This document shows, one piece after another, positions 17,175 to 25,909 of a stretch of 64,000 bases of DNA. The notes under the pieces are model-generated. The model saw only the letters and a program-made list of their open reading frames with translations, had not been told where the DNA came from and ran no database searches. A program made the translations under genes and the position numbers. Source of the DNA: Trinickia soli (lineage in GTDB: Bacteria > Pseudomonadota > Gammaproteobacteria > Burkholderiales > Burkholderiaceae); contig NZ_PNYB01000005.1 of NCBI RefSeq assembly GCF_002879855.1, forward strand, positions 220,643-284,642, read 5' to 3'. Each line of letters begins with the position of its first letter. Position 1 is the first letter of the stretch.

Positions 17175-20165
17175 ATGAGCACAACGAACCCTCCACATCC
17201 CGCAGGCCGTAAGAAGGCGCCTTCGCATCCTACGCCGGCTTCGGCATCACCGCCTGTGCCCCCGGCACCTGCATATGTGCCTTTGAAATGGAGCTACCCA
17301 TTCGCGAGGGGGGACAATAACGAGGCAGACGACGCACATTCCTTCTTCGAGGCGCTCAGCAACGCCGAAGACGGGTTTTATCCGTTGGGCGCCAATGGTA
17401 TCTGGCACGGGGGAATTCACTTCGACACGGCAACCGGACAGATCCTGAAGCAGGAGGCCGGTGTACGCGCGATCGCCGATGGCGAGGTCGTCGCGTATCG
17501 CATCGATTCGAAGTATCCCGTGCTGAAGTATCAGGACGGCAAGAGCTGCATGTACTCGACGGGCTTCGTGCTTGTGCGGCACAAGCTCGTATTGCCGCCG
17601 GCACAGAACGTATCGGGTACAGCGAGTGCCGCTTCCCCTGCGTCTGGCTCTGCGAGCGCCTCAAGCCCGCATGCGGCGTCGGCTGGCCGATCAACAGGAC
17701 CGGTGTCTACTGCAGCGTCCGCAGATGAAAAGCTTACGTTTTTCAGCGTGTACATGCATCTGCTCGACTGGAAGAGCTATAAGAGCGCAATTGACGTCCC
17801 GCAGCCGGCAGGCGATCCCTCGAAAACGTCGAACCAACCAGCCACGTCGCCGATTAAGTGCATGTCATTTTGGAAGGGCGAAAAGCGGTACCGGGTAGGT
17901 GCCGCGGCTAACGATACGCAACATGAGCCGAGCACATTCGACTTTTCGTTGCCGGATTCGCTGCGCGTTGATTCACTCGGCGGAAGCTTTGACCCCTCGC
18001 GCATGACGGCTGGCTTCCCGGATCTGTCGGGCGCTTCGCTGAACTGGCTGGAACCTACGACGCCGGCGGCGGATCCGAGCGCGGCGAATCCCTTTCGGCT
18101 TGATCGACAACAACCGCCTGCCAAGCCAAATTCAACGCAGCCTTTGGCAAAGGGCGCGCAGGTATATAGCAAAGCGAAAGGTGACGCGATCGGGATATTG
18201 CCCGTTGGCTGTGAGGTTCGGCTTGGTGCGGTGACGGAGAAGGATAAGGGGTGGGCGCCGATTGCGAAGATCGTGAAGGGCGAGCCGTTGGGTGTGGTAG
18301 TGGGCGATCCCGTTGATCCCCGGGTGCCAACGGGCTGGGTCAAGATTGATCAGTTCGATCTATTGATCGACCCGAATCCGATGGATTCGGTCGTGGTGCT
18401 CGACACGCCGTATCCCATTGCTGCGGGTGCGGTGGTTGGCTACTTGGGCGAGTATCAGCGTTATCGCGAGGCCTCCAAGCTGCCGCCAACGGCGCAGCGG
18501 CCAATGATCCATTTGGAGGTGTTCGCGGGGTCGGACTTGCCGGCGTTCATCAGGAAGAGTCAGGCGCGCGCGAGGCAGTTGGCTGACCGGAAGGCGTTTC
18601 TGAACGTGCAGGCCGGGGCCATGCTCGTCGATGTCGCCGAAGCGAAGGAGACTGTCGCTCACGGCCTCTTGCTCAAGCCACTCGCCAAAGCGGGTGGTGC
18701 AGGGCCGTGGGTCAAGGTGCAGCCGACACGCGTAACGATGCCGATACCTGCTCCAGCTGCGAAACAGGCGGGACATTCTCATCTGCCCTCGAATTCACAC
18801 CACACGAAGGTAAAACCGATCGAGACGGCGGAGGGCTCGCCCGTTTGGGTTGAGCGCGCGCTTTCAGGCAAGACAACTACGGCGGCGACCAAAGCTTGGA
18901 GCAGTTTTCCGTTGAATGTGTCTAATGCGCATGGACCGGCGGCGGGCTTTGACGATGTGTATTCGCGCAGCGAGTTGGATAAGCTCGGCGCAGCGGCAAA
19001 AGCGCAGGACGATAAGGCGGCTCAGTGGTGGAAGATTACTGTCGGGACCGCTGACGGCAATAGCCGTGAGGGATGGGTGTGCGAGACAGGGCATGAGCAT
19101 GTGGGGTGGCATAGCGCTTGGGAGTGGCCCGGGTTCGAACTCATCGACAACACGAGCGTATCGGTAATCGATTCGTTCAAACGTCATCTATATGTCTACG
19201 ACATGTTATTTGACGGCGACAAAGCGGATTTCGAGCCGAGCGCTCTGAGCGTTAACGGCAGCGCGCTGATTACGAGGTTGGAGAAGGTTGTTGATAAGCT
19301 CGGAAACAACGATGGGAAGGTGAGTGCGCAAGAGCTTGGCCGAGCGCAGCGGGTGCGGTGGGTTGCGCAGGCGATGTCGCATTTGGTCGTGCGCTACGAA
19401 AGCGAATGGGGCGGAGATCTGAGCAAGTGGGAATCGCTGTCCTCTCTGATGAAGGAGCGGAAGTACATCTGGCAGTCGGAACTCGAGCGGATCGAGAAGC
19501 TGCGGTGGTGGGACAAGGTACATGGAGTCGCGGGGTTGCCTGCGGATCCGGCTGTATATCATTTTCATCCGGTGGGGTTGGTGGGGAATTTTTCCATTCA
19601 GTCTGACGGCAAGATTGCATGGGGTGCGAAAGTCAGTCCAGAGTTTAAGCGGAAAGTGCTAGAGATCTGCAAGGAACTTGAAGTGGATCCAAATTACCTT
19701 ATGTCATGCATGGCGTTTGAATCGGGCGAGACCTTCAGAGCGAACATACGGAACCCGTACTCAAACGCTGTCGGGTTGATCCAGTTTATGCCAAACATCG
19801 CCGTAGAGTATGGCACCACTTCGGATGCGCTGGCCGCGATGACAAACGTCGAGCAGCTCGACTACGTGAAAGCGTACTTCATGAACTGGCGCGGGCGGCT
19901 CAAAACATTGGCTGACGTTTACATGCGAATATTCTGGCCGGCCGCAATTGGGAAGTCTGAGGGGTATGTGATCGCAGAAAAGTGGGCTAAAAATCATGAC
20001 GGAAGTTACAAGACGGATAAAAATGGAAACAAAATCGTGAACCCTGTTTATACTCAAAATAGCGGGTTTGATACGAATAATGACGAATTGTTTGCTAAAG
20101 GCGAAGCTGCTGCTGTTGTTCAAAAAAAATATGACAAGGGAATGGGTGAGGGATTTTATGGATAA
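17175..20165 (+). CDS. T6SS cargo effector: split M23-like fold plus lysozyme-like domain
   Basis: 996 residues, no signal peptide, 57 bases after vgrG. Pro/Ser-rich residues 1-35 are followed by an M23/LytM-like first half (HGGIHFD at 78-84, GVRAIADGEVVAY, YMHLLDW with H195). An Ala/Ser-rich linker (143-185) and an SH3-like insertion (about 325-400) interrupt it before the second half (IAAGAVVGYLGEY at 415-427, MIHLEVF at 444-450). An EF-hand-like loop with D713 and E720 lies near 709-720. The C-terminal domain (about 815-930) has the transglycosylase signature with putative catalytic E849 and AVGLIQFMP. The likely role is cleavage of a rival's peptidoglycan at peptide and glycan bonds. Confidence 0.82.
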   Translation: MSTTNPPHPAGRKKAPSHPTPASASPPVPPAPAYVPLKWSYPFARGDNNEADDAHSFFEALSNAEDGFYPLGANGIWHGGIHFDTATGQILKQEAGVRAIADGEVVAYRIDSKYPVLKYQDGKSCMYSTGFVLVRHKLVLPPAQNVSGTASAASPASGSASASSPHAASAGRSTGPVSTAASADEKLTFFSVYMHLLDWKSYKSAIDVPQPAGDPSKTSNQPATSPIKCMSFWKGEKRYRVGAAANDTQHEPSTFDFSLPDSLRVDSLGGSFDPSRMTAGFPDLSGASLNWLEPTTPAADPSAANPFRLDRQQPPAKPNSTQPLAKGAQVYSKAKGDAIGILPVGCEVRLGAVTEKDKGWAPIAKIVKGEPLGVVVGDPVDPRVPTGWVKIDQFDLLIDPNPMDSVVVLDTPYPIAAGAVVGYLGEYQRYREASKLPPTAQRPMIHLEVFAGSDLPAFIRKSQARARQLADRKAFLNVQAGAMLVDVAEAKETVAHGLLLKPLAKAGGAGPWVKVQPTRVTMPIPAPAAKQAGHSHLPSNSHHTKVKPIETAEGSPVWVERALSGKTTTAATKAWSSFPLNVSNAHGPAAGFDDVYSRSELDKLGAAAKAQDDKAAQWWKITVGTADGNSREGWVCETGHEHVGWHSAWEWPGFELIDNTSVSVIDSFKRHLYVYDMLFDGDKADFEPSALSVNGSALITRLEKVVDKLGNNDGKVSAQELGRAQRVRWVAQAMSHLVVRYESEWGGDLSKWESLSSLMKERKYIWQSELERIEKLRWWDKVHGVAGLPADPAVYHFHPVGLVGNFSIQSDGKIAWGAKVSPEFKRKVLEICKELEVDPNYLMSCMAFESGETFRANIRNPYSNAVGLIQFMPNIAVEYGTTSDALAAMTNVEQLDYVKAYFMNWRGRLKTLADVYMRIFWPAAIGKSEGYVIAEKWAKNHDGSYKTDKNGNKIVNPVYTQNSGFDTNNDELFAKGEAAAVVQKKYDKGMGEGFYG

Positions 20166-20604
20166 AAGATATTTTTGCAAATTTGCAATTTTTATGTTGT
20201 TTGCGAGTGCCGGTCCTGGTTATGCGGGGCCGCTGCCGCAGCAATGGGTCGGTAATTATTCGTATCAGTACGTAATGGGACACGCTTCAGGTGCGCCTGC
20301 GCCGGCGTGGATTTTTAATTTGACCGTAAAGGACGATGAAAGCTGCGAGTTGACATGGCAAGGGTATCAAAAATATGATGACATCCTTTGCAAAGCATCT
20401 GGTGATAGTGAAGATCTGAAAATATATTATACGAGTTTTGCTGACGGGAGCACTGTAGACCCATCTGGAAATCAAGCGTACAAACCGGGCGAGAAACTAC
20501 TTGAGCTAAAAACGAGCAAGAGCGGAGACAAGATATGGACAAAATGGTGGGCGTTGAATAAGGGTAATGTTTTAAAAGACGGCGTACGATTTGTGCGCGA
20601 TTGA
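20158..20604 (+). CDS. Candidate periplasmic immunity protein
   Basis: 148 residues with a Sec signal peptide (MDKRYFCKFAIFMLFASAG, cleavage after GYA). The mature domain is small and beta-rich with paired cysteines (SCELTW and DILCKA) and a WVGNYSYQY opening, resembling DUF5991-type proteins. Its start overlaps the effector stop by eight bases (ATGGATAA), which suggests translational coupling. A periplasmic protein coupled to a peptidoglycan hydrolase is the expected form of a T6SS immunity protein. That role is inferred from position; no inhibitor family was firmly recognised. Codon use is more AT-rich than in vgrG. Confidence 0.68.
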   Translation: MDKRYFCKFAIFMLFASAGPGYAGPLPQQWVGNYSYQYVMGHASGAPAPAWIFNLTVKDDESCELTWQGYQKYDDILCKASGDSEDLKIYYTSFADGSTVDPSGNQAYKPGEKLLELKTSKSGDKIWTKWWALNKGNVLKDGVRFVRD

Positions 20605-20793
20605 TTGAAAAGATCGACGGTCGTCCGTATATTTATAGATGATTTATCGTGCGCTTATTCGCTTTTCCGTCGACCCGGAGGCGTAAGCCGATATGGTAGT
20701 TCGATGGCGGAACATTGTATAGGCTTCGGGACAGCGGTGTGCGGAAAAACAAAACAATATTTCCTATAACCAATTAGTCGAACGGGCGATATT

Positions 20794-21330
20794 ATGATCG
20801 GAAAGAAAATTATCGGCGCACTTGTGTTATGTTTAATTTTAGGTTCGCCCGCATTGGCTCAAAACCGTCTGAATAATCCTGAATTTTCGAACTATCCTGC
20901 GACGATTTTTGTGGGGCGCCTGATGATACCCCCTTATTACGTAAAATCTGCCGACGTCTGGCGTGACGATATGGGGAAGCAGGTGGCTGCGCCGACAGTC
21001 AATTTTGCTGGAAAGCATTACGTTGGGCTTCATAGCTGCGGGACTGAATGCCGCTATTACACGTTATCAGATCTTTCTACTGGGAAAGATTTAAAGGCGC
21101 TGGATATGTTCTCTTCGGATGGGGAGAAGCCTTTGAAGACACGAGATGGTCGGACATATATTACAGAACTGGTAACCCGTCCCGACAGCGCGATGATCGT
21201 AGCGCGATATCGCATCGATGAATCATCGGGCCATCCGGCAGAATGCCGCGAACGAATCTTTACGTTAAGTTCGGATGGACAAAAAGTGGCCCCGATCACT
21301 GGAACAATCAAGGGCTGCGTTAGCCGCTAG
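20794..21330 (+). CDS. Predicted periplasmic protein of the T6SS island
   Basis: 178 residues. A signal peptide (MIGKKIIGALVLCLILGSP, cleavage after ALA) is followed by a domain I do not recognise. It has FAGKHYVGLHSCGTECRYYTL, a cysteine pair in that segment and two more near the end (PAECRER, IKGCVSR), likely forming disulfides. It lies 189 bases after the candidate immunity gene with no strong ribosome site. A second immunity or an adaptor role is possible but not shown. Base composition is lower in GC than the surrounding chromosome, as in the rest of the island. Confidence 0.6.
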   Translation: MIGKKIIGALVLCLILGSPALAQNRLNNPEFSNYPATIFVGRLMIPPYYVKSADVWRDDMGKQVAAPTVNFAGKHYVGLHSCGTECRYYTLSDLSTGKDLKALDMFSSDGEKPLKTRDGRTYITELVTRPDSAMIVARYRIDESSGHPAECRERIFTLSSDGQKVAPITGTIKGCVSR

Positions 21331-21762
21331 ACTGGCGTGTTGGGGCATCGAGGCATGCGATGATGGTACAAGGACCGCAATGCGATTGACCACGTAGTGA
21401 GGTGGGTTCATGTAATGGAAAAAACAAAAGGTTCGTTGGGGTATTTGGATAGAGTGCGGGAGAGCACATAAGTGCCGCTCGGCCCTCCGCGCTCAGACGC
21501 GCGTAACTCTTCTTCATCGCAACACCCTACCTCAATTAACGTGTTGCACTTGGAACTAGAAACTAAGTCGTCGGGGTTGCCGCCGGTCCCTCGCATGCTG
21601 CGTATACGTGTGATGGAGGAGACATGAACGTAATGATATATGCTCTTCACCATGGCGGCACGAGCCCAACGTACCGTGGACGAGGGATTTTGGAGGCGAA
21701 GATCATGTCGAAATTTGATCTGGGCCTGCGAAACATTTGCGATGATTTCCTTGGGTAAAAAA
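21331..21762 (+). other. Gap with two short unconvincing reading frames
   Basis: 432 bases without a supported gene. A GTG frame at 21472-21627 (51 residues, ending LRIRVMEET) overlaps by ATGA a 44-residue frame at 21624-21758. The second starts three bases after GGAGGA and ends KFDLGLRNICDDFLG. The good ribosome site is suggestive, but neither product resembles a known protein. Both may be remnants of degraded island genes. Confidence 0.25.
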
Positions 21763-22226
21763 ATGAAGAAGAAATTCCTATGGATTATGCTCGGATTGAG
21801 CGCGACGTTCGCTGTTTCCGCCCATCCGTTACCGTTAATAATCGAGGATGAAGGCCTAGCCGCGGTTAGCGATGAAATTTCGTCGATGGTATATCAGGAT
21901 AAATCGTTTGATTCCTTCAAGAATTATTCCTGTAAGGTCGTCGGTGAAAAGGCCGCACTGTCTGAGAGTGCAGCGGTGGAAGCCTATTTCTTAACGACCG
22001 CTGATGCCTGCGGGTGGGGCGCCGCGTTCGGTCCGATGTGGTTGGTAAGAACTTCCGGGGGGGAGGGATCCATTGTGTTCAGCACGGGCGGTTGCTCGAT
22101 TTATGCCGGAAGGTAGCGAGAAATTGGATGCGAAATATCAAGGTTGGTGGCGGAGTCACAGGGCATTCCGAATTTGTAATTTATGAATTTATTGGGCGGC
22201 TCTATCAAAAATCCGATAGAAACTAG
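21763..22226 (+). pseudogene. Secreted protein gene with two apparent frameshifts
   Basis: The intact start codes a signal peptide (MKKKFLWIMLGLSATFAVSA) and about 90 mature residues up to a TAG at 22114-22116. The protein seems to continue in the next frame from 22112 (GSEKLDAKYQ) and then in the third frame to 22226 (GGGVTGHSEFVIYEFIGRLYQ). Joining the three frames gives one plausible periplasmic domain with paired cysteines (YSCKVVGE, ADACGWG). Two same-direction shifts suggest decay or assembly error. If the first stop is real, the product is a 117-residue secreted protein (21763-22116). The function may be immunity-like, from context only. Confidence 0.5.
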
Positions 22227-22257
22227 GGTTTGATGTTGTTTCGCGTCGGGTCGGCGC

Positions 22258-23040
22258 GTGGCTAAATGGAGTGTACCCTTGACTTCAGCGATAAGATTTC
22301 ATCAAAATTCGATCCTGGTGATAACCAAGAAGGTGACCCTTTCCAATTTCTTAATTACAGGACTCGCCGCTGCTCTTTCTTATGCGGCCTACGTGGATGA
22401 TTTCGCCGTATCCAATTGGCCATGGAGGACCAGCCTATTTGTCGCCTGCATATGCTCTCTGGGGCCGTTTCTCGTATACCTTCCGACGCGCCGCACGAAT
22501 GCATTGAGAACATGCGGATTCATGGCGGCAATTGGTGTTTTCGCCGTTTATTATTTTTTCGGGATATTTGGATATTTCTTCTATTTTGGATTTGCGCCGA
22601 TGCCGGGTTGGTCACGCTGGCTTGGCCTGATAGGCGGTGCGGCATTGACCGCGTATTGGGCGGCAAAAACCCACAAATCTGTCAAGTATACTATTGATCA
22701 CACGTCTTTCGTAACATCGGCATTCGCCGATGGAGATGATGTTGTCTCATATGATATTCAAAGGGGAATGGCCAAATTTGAAAAATTGCATAAGGAAAGT
22801 TCGCCGTTTCCAAAAATTTATGCATATATCGTCTATGCGATAGCTCCGTTTTATCTGGTATTGAATCGGCTTCTCGGGAGTGATTTTGGATCTACCGGAG
22901 TTTTCTTGTTTATAGCGATTTTGGGGATGCCGTTGTCGTTATGGCTTGTTGCACTTTTTGTTCGGGTACTTTTGGTGATGATTGTGCTTCCGATCGAACT
23001 TGAAAGAAAGCATCACAAGCGCGTCGTCGTGACAGTTTAA
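22258..23040 (+). CDS. Polytopic membrane protein, copy 1 of a paralogous pair
   Basis: 260 residues with about five hydrophobic helices and no recognised domain. The C-terminal quarter (FLFIAILGMPLSLWLVALFV, then a basic tail HHKRVVVTV) closely matches the protein at 24559-25320. A shared central motif is YYFFGIFGYF versus YYFFGVLGYF. The start is uncertain: the frame opens with GTG at 22258, and TTG 22279 is also possible; there is no ATG near the N-terminus. AT-rich codon use sets it apart from the chromosome. The setting suggests an inner-membrane immunity or accessory role, unproven. Confidence 0.65.
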   Translation: MAKWSVPLTSAIRFHQNSILVITKKVTLSNFLITGLAAALSYAAYVDDFAVSNWPWRTSLFVACICSLGPFLVYLPTRRTNALRTCGFMAAIGVFAVYYFFGIFGYFFYFGFAPMPGWSRWLGLIGGAALTAYWAAKTHKSVKYTIDHTSFVTSAFADGDDVVSYDIQRGMAKFEKLHKESSPFPKIYAYIVYAIAPFYLVLNRLLGSDFGSTGVFLFIAILGMPLSLWLVALFVRVLLVMIVLPIELERKHHKRVVVTV

Positions 23041-23140
23041 GCCTCGGTTTGAATCGCATTCCAGTGCGCCTTGCCTTGCCGGAACGGGTTGAGAACTGAT
23101 TGAAGGTTGCCGGGGCACACCAGGACATAACGTCGATAAG

Positions 23141-23409
23141 ATGAAGAAGCGCCCTGTCGTGATATCTGTGCCTGATAGAATGGTACGGAAATCATACAAC
23201 TGTATCGGCAGTGGTGGATTTTTTGTCACCGTTAAAAATAGCGATGTAAATCTCGAAATAGACGTGAGCCGTGGCCTCGTTTGAATGGCAAAGTCAGAAA
23301 AGGGTGGTGAAAAAATTCAGCCGCAGTAACGCACGCGATCGATGGTTGCTATATAGGTAAGGATGAGCATTATCTCGCGACGCGCAATGCTCTAAAGGTG
23401 TTAAATTGA
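23141..23409 (+). pseudogene. Remnant of a small island gene, frameshifted
   Basis: A 47-codon frame from ATG 23141 (MKKRPVVISVPDRMVRKSYN onward, ending LEIDVSRGLV) stops at 23284. The sequence appears to continue in another frame (LNGKVRKGW, an in-frame TGA at 23308-23310, then IDGCYIGKDEHYLATRNALK) to a TGA at 23407-23409. The two parts read as one protein broken by a shift and a nonsense codon. No family is assigned. The final stop overlaps the TTG start of the next gene. Confidence 0.4.
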
Positions 23410-24044
23410 GATTAAATAAACACTTCGCGCTTTTCCTCTGCTTGGCTGCGTCCTCTGCATGCGCTGATGACCCGGTATCTGTCAAATTCAACCCCTCGAC
23501 TCAGGCCATTGCGATCGATGTCGGTGGGGGGCAGGTCAAGCATTGTGGATTGGCCAGGAAGATTGAGCACGCGGCTCCCCACTTCAATTGGAACAAGAAA
23601 GTGGTCATTCTCACGGACGTCGATTTCGTCAGGGTACGTGATGTTCAAGTCTGCTCAGGTGGTAGCGTAGTGCCATCGCACATCCCTCAAAAGGTGGGAT
23701 TTTTGGTCGATGTGAACCAGGAGCATAACGTGTATCTGGCACTCGATCTCGTCGGAGTCACCCCAATGGCGTTTACGGCAACGGTCGCGAGGTTGGGCGA
23801 GACGCGGTCGGTCTTGAGTGCCCCCGGCATTTATAGTGAGAAAAAGGGCGATGGGAAGATGAAGGAAGAGGCCTTTAGTCACGTGATGTCGACCCCTGGA
23901 CGCATTTCTCCCGATGGCCGGTACGTTAGTGCAGACGGCTCTATGGATTGTCGAGCCGGGTCTTATCCTGGTGTTTGGGACTTAACGTTAAAGAAGCCGG
24001 TTACAAGGGACGATGGGTGTGAAGAACTATTTCCCGAAAAATAG
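23406..24044 (+). CDS. Predicted periplasmic protein
   Basis: 212 residues with a signal peptide (MRLNKHFALFLCLAASSACA, then DDPVSV). The mature protein is beta-rich with cysteines in KHCGLAR, VQVCSGG, MDCRAG and DDGCEELF, suggesting two disulfides. The start is TTG 23406, preceded by AAAGGTG at suitable distance; no ATG precedes the signal peptide. The overlap with the stop of the upstream remnant suggests the two were once a coupled pair. Unknown family. A periplasmic immunity role is possible from the island context. Confidence 0.6.
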   Translation: MRLNKHFALFLCLAASSACADDPVSVKFNPSTQAIAIDVGGGQVKHCGLARKIEHAAPHFNWNKKVVILTDVDFVRVRDVQVCSGGSVVPSHIPQKVGFLVDVNQEHNVYLALDLVGVTPMAFTATVARLGETRSVLSAPGIYSEKKGDGKMKEEAFSHVMSTPGRISPDGRYVSADGSMDCRAGSYPGVWDLTLKKPVTRDDGCEELFPEK

Positions 24045-24558
24045 ATTTGGATTTTCATTCAATGCGAAAGTACTATTGTCGGAGAATGGGCAATAAGATC
24101 GGCGCGAGATTTTTTGCGCCGCAATCATTTCGGAAACCTTCTGGGCTTGAAGAGGCGTTCAGCTATCACGAGGAGTTACTGTCGATGGCAGGTACCAAAG
24201 GGGGTAATGAAGGAAGCGGGCATGGTCGCGCTGATATTCACGATTACGCTTGATACGGCTGAGTGGCCGAGCGACTGTAAGCAGATCGGGCCAGATTCAT
24301 AAAGGCCGGATTGAGTGCAGCTATTGCCTCCGCGCTCCTCGGCGGGGCAGTCGCATGGCTGACGGGAGGAGCGGTATTGCCGGTCCTTTTGATTGTGGTC
24401 GGTACGCTTGCTGCCGCCCTTCCGGCGGTGAGGAGTGTTGGGGTGATGTTAAAGAAATCTGCGGACTATCTGCGAAGTGTTGCGGCCAAAGATTACGGTC
24501 GCTATTCGGCGATGGCCGCGAAATGATTGGCGCCGTAACCTAGATTTTCGGAGCTGGA
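24045..24558 (+). other. Gap with a possible 71-residue membrane protein
   Basis: A TTG frame at 24311-24526 codes a 71-residue hydrophobic protein (ALLGGAVAWLTGGAVLPVLL, two helices, then a basic tail VMLKKSADYLRSVAAKDYGR). It could be a small membrane protein or the C-terminal remnant of a larger one. The preceding 24045-24310 stretch holds only mutually overlapping short frames, none recognisable. Confidence 0.3.
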
Positions 24559-25320
24559 ATGAGTGAGGCACATCAAGTGGATCGAGATTACGTTGTGGAG
24601 ATGATTGGAAAAACGATCCCTATTTGTTTGGTGTTCCCGCTTTCAGGGGCGGGGCTGGGCTACGTTATTTATGGAGATAGCAGGGTCGCCTCAGGGTTGT
24701 CATGGGAGGTTGGTGTTTTTGTCGCGATCATTTGTTGTTTTTTACTGGCATTTGTCTACTCCAAGTATCGAAGGACGAATGCGTTGATGGCATACGGAAT
24801 CGTTATGTCACTTGGTGTTGTTGCGATTTACTATTTCTTTGGGGTGCTGGGTTATTTCTATTTTTTCTTATTCTCTGATGAAAATTGGATCTTCCGATGG
24901 ATAGGGGTGGCATTTGGACTTGGTCTTTCCGTGTCGTGGATGTGTGTTGCATATAATAATGTTAAAAATGTAATTCGAGCGACGAATTTTGTTGAGAAGG
25001 CATTCGTGGGGATTGAGGGAGCTATTGTTTATCGCATTCAGAATGGAATACTGTTATTCGATGAGGTGAATAATCAAAAGCGTTCGCCCCGGAAGATATA
25101 TGCGTCTGCCGTATACGGCGTGACGCCATTTGGTTTCGTGTTGTATAGAATTTTGTCGACTAATTTTGGTGGTAGCGGTGTATTAGTTTTCGTTGCGGCG
25201 CTTGGTATGCCGGTATCTCTGTGGTTTGTTGGATTTTTCGTGCGCGTGTACCTGATAATGATCGCCTTGCCCGTTAAAGTCGAAAGGCAGCAGCAAAAAA
25301 GGGTTGTGGTTGCGGCTTAG
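24559..25320 (+). CDS. Polytopic membrane protein, copy 2 of a paralogous pair
   Basis: 253 residues with about five hydrophobic helices. It matches the protein at 22258-23040 along its length, best in the C-terminal part (VFVAALGMPVSLWFVGFFVR, ending QQQKRVVVAA) and in the RRTNAL and YYFFG motifs. ATG 24559 follows GGAGCTGGA, a clear ribosome site, and supports a start near the same relative place in copy 1. Strongly AT-rich codon use. The family and function are unknown. It directly precedes an insertion-sequence scar, so it marks the right edge of the T6SS island. Confidence 0.68.
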   Translation: MSEAHQVDRDYVVEMIGKTIPICLVFPLSGAGLGYVIYGDSRVASGLSWEVGVFVAIICCFLLAFVYSKYRRTNALMAYGIVMSLGVVAIYYFFGVLGYFYFFLFSDENWIFRWIGVAFGLGLSVSWMCVAYNNVKNVIRATNFVEKAFVGIEGAIVYRIQNGILLFDEVNNQKRSPRKIYASAVYGVTPFGFVLYRILSTNFGGSGVLVFVAALGMPVSLWFVGFFVRVYLIMIALPVKVERQQQKRVVVAA

Positions 25321-25339
25321 AATCGGGTAGCAGACGAGC

Positions 25340-25718
25340 CTGACGCGCTGGCGTAAGCGCCTGGGTGAAGCCGGCGTCGAAGAGTTGCTGGCCGAGACGA
25401 TTGAAGCGGCCAAACGCGCGAACGTCATCAAGACTTCGAGCCTGAAGCGGGTGATCGTCGATACGACGGCGGTGGAAAAGGCGATTGCCCATCCGACCGA
25501 TTCACGGCTGCTCGAACGCTGCCGCGAACATCTGGTGAAGGCTGCGGCTCAACACGGGCTGCAGCTGCGGCAGAACTAAACCCGTGAAGCGCCGCGACGT
25601 GCCCCAAATCGGCCGCTACGCGCATGCCAAACAGTACATGCGGATGCAGAAAGCGCTGCGCCCGTTGCGTTCGCGAGTGGGACGCGTGATGCGCGACGTC
25701 GAGCGGCAACTGGACCGG
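25340..25718 (+). pseudogene. Insertion-sequence transposase remnant (IS5/IS1182-like)
   Basis: A middle piece of a DDE transposase: TRWRKRLGEAGVEELLAET, then SSLKRVIVDTTAVEKAIAHP and RLLERCREHLVKAAAQHGL. After RQN an in-frame TAA (25577-25579) replaces the usual YNRE. A one-base deletion near 25600 then shifts the frame, after which IGRYAHAKQYMRMQKALRPL can be read. Both ends are missing and no terminal inverted repeats were found, so it is a dead scar. Its VDTT segment would hold the first catalytic aspartate. Confidence 0.75.
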
Positions 25719-25830
25719 GGTTTCCGCCGCAGCGTTGCCCGCCTCGTCGCGGTCGTATGCAATCCACACACGCTCAGTGCCGTGACGCTTCACGAAGATG
25801 GCGAACAGCGCCAGTCCTGGCGCCGACCAA
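25719..25830 (-). pseudogene. Toprim-domain fragment of a mobile-element primase-like gene
   Basis: Read leftward, the stretch codes VKRHGTERVWIAYDRDEAGN followed by AAAET. The DRDEAG core is the Asp-x-Asp of toprim domains in CHC2-primase-like proteins carried by mobile elements. The frame then runs straight into antisense transposase sequence near 25718, so the fragment is cut at both sides and fused to the IS scar. Confidence 0.5.
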
Positions 25831-25909
25831 CGAGAGGTGATGGCGAGTGGGCGCGAGCCTGAAATCAGTCAGTCGCCAAACGAAGGACCGGCGCCTGCGC
25901 CGGCTTCGC

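Noticed and set aside
25428..25793. 121-residue leftward reading frame
   Set aside because: It joins a toprim fragment to antisense transposase sequence; the chimera is a by-product of the two scars.
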